Source: Rhodobacteraceae bacterium UBA2776
Lineage (GTDB): Bacteria > Pseudomonadota > Alphaproteobacteria > Rhodobacterales > Rhodobacteraceae
Length of the DNA: 20,097 nucleotides
Assembly (NCBI GenBank): GCA_002352425.1
Contig: DEIK01000133.1
Location: forward strand, 17,695 to 37,791
Reading direction: 5' to 3'
In this document: one piece after another, positions 17,252 to 20,097 of the stretch
Layout of the letters: the number at the start of each line of letters is the position of its first letter
Position numbering within the stretch: the stretch's first letter is position 1
Made by a program: the position numbers and the translations under genes
Notes under the pieces: model-generated
The model's database searches: none
Seen by the model: only the letters and a program-made list of their open reading frames with translations
What the model was told of the DNA's origin: nothing

Positions 17252-17328
17252 GGGCCTGTAGCTCAGTTGGTTAGAGCAGAGCGCTCATAACGCTTTTGTC
17301 GCAGGTTCGAGTCCTGCCGGGCCTACCA
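17252..17328 (+). tRNA. tRNA with CAT anticodon (tRNA-Met, or tRNA-Ile2)
   Basis: A full 77-nt cloverleaf can be folded: acceptor GGGCCTG with CGGGCCT (two G-U pairs), D arm GCTC/GAGC, anticodon arm GAGCG-CTCATAA-CGCTT, T arm GCAGG-TTCGAGT-CCTGC, discriminator A and encoded CCA. The anticodon CAT means elongator Met by default, but the body resembles the lysidine-modified tRNA-Ile2 type at least as well as the elongator I recall from this group. It is not an initiator, because the anticodon stem lacks three G-C pairs. Confidence 0.93.
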
Positions 17329-17339
17329 CCTTTAACTAA

Positions 17340-17365
17340 ATCGAGAGACAATCTGGATTTTTTTT
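17340..17365 (+). terminator. Possible terminator after the tRNA
   Basis: An imperfect hairpin (ATC, G-G mismatch, AGA, loop GACAA, TCT, GAT) runs into eight T residues, starting 12 bp after the tRNA. The stem is weak but the T-tract is strong. Confidence 0.45.
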
Positions 17366-17412
17366 CAAGAATGAGCACAGACAAGAAACCAAAACTGCCA
17401 TATTAGCAACAT

Positions 17413-17442
17413 TTCGTAACTCCAATTAACGGCAGCTATAGT
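17413..17442 (+). promoter_or_regulatory. Candidate promoter of the accessory gene pair
   Basis: TTCGTA and TATAGT are separated by 18 bp, ending about 100 bp before the first accessory gene. The -10 box is good and the -35 box weak. The -10 box sits inside the inverted repeat described next. From 17329 to 17540 I see no gene, only these sites; 23 of the 60 bases at 17401-17460 are G or C, against 35 of 60 at 16921-16980. Confidence 0.4.
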
Positions 17443-17454
17443 GTGGTCCGTTAA
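17426..17454. promoter_or_regulatory. Operator-like inverted repeat around the -10 box
   Basis: TTAACGG and CCGTTAA form a perfect 7-bp inverted repeat with a 15-bp spacer, centres 22 bp apart (about two helical turns). The spacer contains the candidate -10 box TATAGT. The geometry suits a dimeric repressor; a hairpin in RNA is the other reading. Confidence 0.45.
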
Positions 17455-17540
17455 AAGGATGTATACGGGTTTGAAATACTAGGACAACTTGACGTACTCA
17501 ATCGGTTTGTGTTTGGTGGGCGGAAAACAAGGGACGATAA

Positions 17541-18482
17541 ATGTGTAAGTATACGGGAGTATCTTACAGGCAAGGCATGATAGTTAGCGCAAAAGCCGGC
17601 GAGGCAGATGCTGACGCAAGGCGAAGTGTGTCCGAAGCACGTGCTATCGGGTTGGCCATTGTCAACCACGGCGACGCTTATTTGGAGGCCGCAAATTCCA
17701 GCATTGTAGAATGCCTGCCGCCAGAGCTAGTTGGGGATGTTAGCATCAAAGAAAGTGATACTGTCAGATCGCGTTTCGACCCAGGACTTATTCTAGATTT
17801 TCAAAAACTTGCTGTTATGACTGAATTTGGGGAACTATCCACGCGCACGTGTCTCACAGTGTGCTCCAGCGAAATGCAAAGCAAAATTTGGACGCGCATT
17901 GTATTTCAGCCAAACAATGAGGCTCTGGGAAACGGTGGTTTGAGCACCGAATTGCTTAGCCTCCTTTACAGTGCAAGTGATCATATTGCCGCTAAAACAA
18001 ACGAGGCAATTCGCAACCTGTATGAAGCTGATTTCAAATCAGTAGTTGGAAGCAATATTAGCTTGAAATCGAGCGGTATCTTGCATGTCTTTGCCGTCGA
18101 TTGCCACGGGAACGGAATAGGGGCCAGTATTCAGGAAGCCTATTCCGAATTGAGTTGGTCTGAGGTAAGTATTGACAAAATCGCTGATCGGGAACTCGCT
18201 GATGCGCTGCGCGATGTCACGGGCGTCAAGGGTATTCCACAACAGGCGCAAGATGCTAACGAAAGCGATACACGCTTTTTAGTTGATTCAGAGGCTATGC
18301 TTGTTCCTTTCATGTCAAGAGAGAAAGACACCGGCATATTTGTTTCTTATACAAATGATGATGCTTCTTATTGCGTAGGTTTAGTCGATAGCGCCGCCGG
18401 GGTCCTTCCCCCTACGCGTGACATGATTGCCAGCCAATATGCTACCGCTGAAATTGCATCTTTATTAGGTCGACAATTTTGA
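17541..18482 (+). CDS. Accessory protein of unknown function, first gene of the nitrilase pair
   Basis: I do not recognise this 313-aa protein. It has no signal peptide or membrane helix, so it is probably cytosolic. The composition suggests a mixed alpha/beta protein: an N-terminal Ala/Glu-rich helix (about 18-45), a central segment LSTELLSLLYSASDHIAAK (about 134-152) that looks helical, a strand-like GILHVFAVDCHGNG stretch (about 174-187), and a C-terminal GIFVSYTNDDASYCVGLVD (about 267-285). No nucleotide-binding, nuclease or helix-turn-helix motif is evident. The ATG at 17541 has AGGGA at good spacing; ATG 17577 is a possible later start. It is followed after 33 bp by the nitrilase-like gene on the same strand, and its stop codon directly precedes the hairpin covering that gene's ribosome site, so the two are probably co-expressed. 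Base and codon use are more AT-rich than in neighbouring genes, suggesting transfer. Confidence 0.75.
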   Translation: MCKYTGVSYRQGMIVSAKAGEADADARRSVSEARAIGLAIVNHGDAYLEAANSSIVECLPPELVGDVSIKESDTVRSRFDPGLILDFQKLAVMTEFGELSTRTCLTVCSSEMQSKIWTRIVFQPNNEALGNGGLSTELLSLLYSASDHIAAKTNEAIRNLYEADFKSVVGSNISLKSSGILHVFAVDCHGNGIGASIQEAYSELSWSEVSIDKIADRELADALRDVTGVKGIPQQAQDANESDTRFLVDSEAMLVPFMSREKDTGIFVSYTNDDASYCVGLVDSAAGVLPPTRDMIASQYATAEIASLLGRQF

Positions 18483-18486
18483 CTAG

Positions 18487-18507
18487 TCTCCCTTGAAATT
18501 GGGGAGA
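18487..18507 (+). promoter_or_regulatory. Hairpin covering the ribosome site of the nitrilase-like gene
   Basis: TCTCCC pairs with GGGAGA across a 9-nt loop. The right arm is the Shine-Dalgarno sequence (GGGGAGA) of the next gene, and the left arm starts five bases after the first gene's stop codon. A ribosome terminating at that stop would occupy the left arm and could free the site, which suggests translational coupling. The stem is only 6 bp. Confidence 0.5.
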
Positions 18508-18515
18508 AGTGAATA

Positions 18516-19823
18516 TTGAGTGAATTTAAAAACAAAGTTGGCCGTGCATTTCAGCCATTTATCGGTAATAGGGCTCAAAATTTCATCAAAAGCGACGCTC
18601 AAGTTTTTCGCGCCCATAGCAAGTTGGTCGAATTTAGTGACCGAGCACCGGATGGGAATATGCCGGAAGGGTCTGAAAATTATAGCGATTTATGTATGTC
18701 CGCAGAAAAGGCGGCATTAGCAGTCTTGCTTGATTGCGCCAACAGCGTTGCCGAACCGAAGTGTTGCGCTAAGTTCAGTGAAAACAAACAAGATGTGAAA
18801 CGGGGTGTTATACGGTTAGCTGGCATTAGTATGATGCAGTGCGATATCGCGGAAAAGAAGCCTGCCCCCAACGCGGCACTTCCTTTTCATATGTCGAAAC
18901 CAACAGAAAACCACAATATCGTAGCCGTTACGCCAGATGCAAACCGTGATGCTCTCTACGACTACAAAAAATGGCGTGATGACCGTCTTGATCGGATAAA
19001 AGCAAGCCTTGAAGCTAAGGCAAATATTATCGTTATAGGCGAATTCGACTACCCACCCTTCTTCAAAACCGAAGACGACAATGATTTTAATACCCGGGTA
19101 AGAGCATTGATCAATGATTTCGATCACGAGGTTTTTTTAATCGCGGGGACAAGACATGAACGTCTGCGCAAAGGGAAAGCACAAAAATGGTTTAATCATG
19201 CCAAGATTTTCGTCAACAATAACTTGGATACTGTGGAAAGAAGTGACGATGACAGCCTGCCATCTCCAATGAACCACGCCAAGCTTGTTCCTGCTGAAAG
19301 TGTGGGAGAGCAAATTGATACCCCCTTTCCGACCGCAATTTCTTATTACGAAACCGCATTTGGCCAGATTGCAGTTTTGATATGCAAAGATGTTTATAGC
19401 CCAAACGTTGTGCTTTCTTTGGTCAACCGCAAGGATGCCACTGCAAAGGATCGTCTCGACTACATTCTCATTCCATCATACAACACTAGCCGCAAATTTT
19501 ATTATTCATGTCAAGTGCTTAGCTTGATCAGCAATACAACTGTCATGTTGGTCGACACTTGTTACAATTACCCAGGAAAACCGGCTCGTGTCGTTTTGTT
19601 CGTCTGTGGTCGGGTGTTTACGGATGTTATGGGCAACCCACCTGACTGCCAAGATAATGATATAGGCGACATCGAGATACCGGACAAACACCCAAACACT
19701 CGAATTTGGACATTGAACCGAGATTACGTGGTGCAACAAAGGGCTTTGTATAAAAAACGAACGCCATATTTTAGCGAGGTGGATTTGTTTAAGGCCTCCC
19801 TCACCCGTGAAGTCGACGAATAA
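18516..19823 (+). CDS. Nitrilase / carbon-nitrogen hydrolase superfamily protein
   Basis: Probable amidase or nitrilase-fold enzyme that would cleave (or form) a C-N bond through a Cys nucleophile. The 435-aa protein shows the family's triad in order: E176 in IVIGEFDYPP, K256 in NHAKLVPAE and C290 in AVLICKDVYSPNV, with spacings of 80 and 34 residues, near those usual for the family. Supporting segments are the first strand RLAGISMMQCD (about 100-110), FLIAGTRHE (207-215), YYETAFGQIAVLIC before the Cys, and ILIPSYN after it. Residues 1-95 are a Cys-containing extension not normal for nitrilases, and an insert of about 55 residues follows the first strand. The start is TTG with GGGGAGA nine bases upstream, inside a hairpin. 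Nitrilase domains are known fused to defence reverse transcriptases (DRT class 1); no reverse transcriptase is present here. Substrate unknown. It ends 5 bp from the convergent kinase gene. Confidence 0.85.
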   Translation: MSEFKNKVGRAFQPFIGNRAQNFIKSDAQVFRAHSKLVEFSDRAPDGNMPEGSENYSDLCMSAEKAALAVLLDCANSVAEPKCCAKFSENKQDVKRGVIRLAGISMMQCDIAEKKPAPNAALPFHMSKPTENHNIVAVTPDANRDALYDYKKWRDDRLDRIKASLEAKANIIVIGEFDYPPFFKTEDDNDFNTRVRALINDFDHEVFLIAGTRHERLRKGKAQKWFNHAKIFVNNNLDTVERSDDDSLPSPMNHAKLVPAESVGEQIDTPFPTAISYYETAFGQIAVLICKDVYSPNVVLSLVNRKDATAKDRLDYILIPSYNTSRKFYYSCQVLSLISNTTVMLVDTCYNYPGKPARVVLFVCGRVFTDVMGNPPDCQDNDIGDIEIPDKHPNTRIWTLNRDYVVQQRALYKKRTPYFSEVDLFKASLTREVDE

Positions 19824-19828
19824 CCTGC

Positions 19829-20097
19829 TTACCGCGACAAGATCAGATCGGCCTGCAAGCCCCCCAAGCTCTCGCTTTCGCCCAAGCGGATAACCCCGCC
19901 ATGCGCCCGTGCGATGTCCATTGCAATTGACAAGCCCAATCCAACGCCAGACCCCTTGTTTTGATTGCGCGCTGGTTCCAGCCGGGCAAAGGGTTTCAGC
20001 GCTTCTTCACGGTTCTTTGGCGCAATGCCCGGCCCGTCATCCTCAACGCTGATCACCAATGTCCGCTCAGTCATCAGCACCGACACCACGGCCCGAT
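19829..20097 (-). CDS. EnvZ-like sensor histidine kinase, C-terminal end only
   Basis: About 89 codons of the ATP-binding domain are in the window; the rest lies beyond the right edge. Visible motifs are the G1 box VEDDGPGI, the F-box-like LKPFARLEPARNQNKGSG, and the G2 box GVGLGLSIAMDIARAHGG, ending GLQADLILSR. The RLEPARNQNKG and GESESLGGLQADLILSR segments are typical of EnvZ-type osmosensor kinases of alphaproteobacteria, which pair with an OmpR-type regulator. An internal GTG is not the real start. The sensor part and partner gene cannot be seen. Confidence 0.88.
   Translation of the reverse strand, partial: RAVVSVLMTERTLVISVEDDGPGIAPKNREEALKPFARLEPARNQNKGSGVGLGLSIAMDIARAHGGVIRLGESESLGGLQADLILSR

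Noticed and set aside
17489..17501. TTGA-N5-TCAA dyad resembling an FNR box
   Set aside because: FNR sites have a 4-bp spacer (TTGAT-N4-ATCAA); the extra base and missing inner pairs make this a chance match.
18342..18380. YTNDD string in the first accessory protein, reminiscent of a reverse transcriptase YxDD box
   Set aside because: The spacing has an extra residue and no other reverse transcriptase motif (fingers, NAxxH, LG) is present.
19815..19900. Possible second attachment site for a tRNA-integrated element
   Set aside because: No copy of the tRNA 3' end (CCTGCCGGGCCTACCA) could be seen at the far edge of the accessory segment.
1..20097. CRISPR array or insertion sequence
   Set aside because: I saw no regularly spaced repeats with unique spacers, no transposase motif and no terminal inverted repeats with target duplications.

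Overview
The window looks like a chromosome segment of an alphaproteobacterium, most likely the Rhodobacterales/Roseobacter group. The protein families and gene groupings point there: an RNase E with a long charged insert in its S1 domain, purM-purN-rnd and purC-purS-purQ runs, an F1-ATPase zeta inhibitor (DUF1476), and a homocysteine methyltransferase / corrinoid protein / DUF1638 cluster. Base composition is moderately GC-rich except in one stretch near the right end.

Layout. 1-2750 (minus): ribonuclease E, whose C-terminus runs off the left edge. 2751-3238: a gene-free leader and intergenic region. 3239-8096 (minus): a tight run purC-purS-purQ-dctB-dctD, combining three purine-synthesis genes with a C4-dicarboxylate-type two-component system. 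8280-10640 (plus): the zeta ATPase inhibitor with a strong terminator, then an MprF-like membrane lipid aminoacyltransferase. 10726-13221 (plus): a Zn homocysteine methyltransferase, a corrinoid-binding protein and a DUF1638 protein, which probably work together in cobalamin-dependent methyl transfer to homocysteine. 13228-13656 (minus): SufE. 13787-14239 (plus): a small lipoprotein. 14236-17097 (minus): purM-purN-rnd. 17252-17328 (plus): a CAT-anticodon tRNA. 19829-20097 (minus): the C-terminal end of an EnvZ-like histidine kinase.

The accessory part is 17329-19823, between the tRNA and the kinase gene. It is visibly AT-richer than its surroundings and holds two co-directional genes. The first (313 aa) I cannot assign to any family. 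The second (435 aa) carries an ordered Glu-Lys-Cys triad with the spacing and local motifs of the nitrilase / carbon-nitrogen hydrolase superfamily, behind an unusual N-terminal extension of about 95 residues. Upstream is a 7-bp inverted repeat straddling a candidate -10 box. Between the genes, a hairpin pairs the second gene's Shine-Dalgarno sequence with bases just after the first gene's stop codon, and the second gene starts with TTG. The two genes therefore look like one tightly controlled unit. There is no recombinase, reverse transcriptase or transposase in the window. This module is the best candidate for an undescribed system, possibly in defence or signalling, but that role is inference from context and fold.

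All other genes read as intact housekeeping or regulatory genes. The main oddities among them are a DctD-type activator without the sigma-54 contact motif GAFTGA, an RNase E tail with six 18-bp tandem repeats, and the DUF1638 protein of unknown role beside the corrinoid methyltransferase pair.
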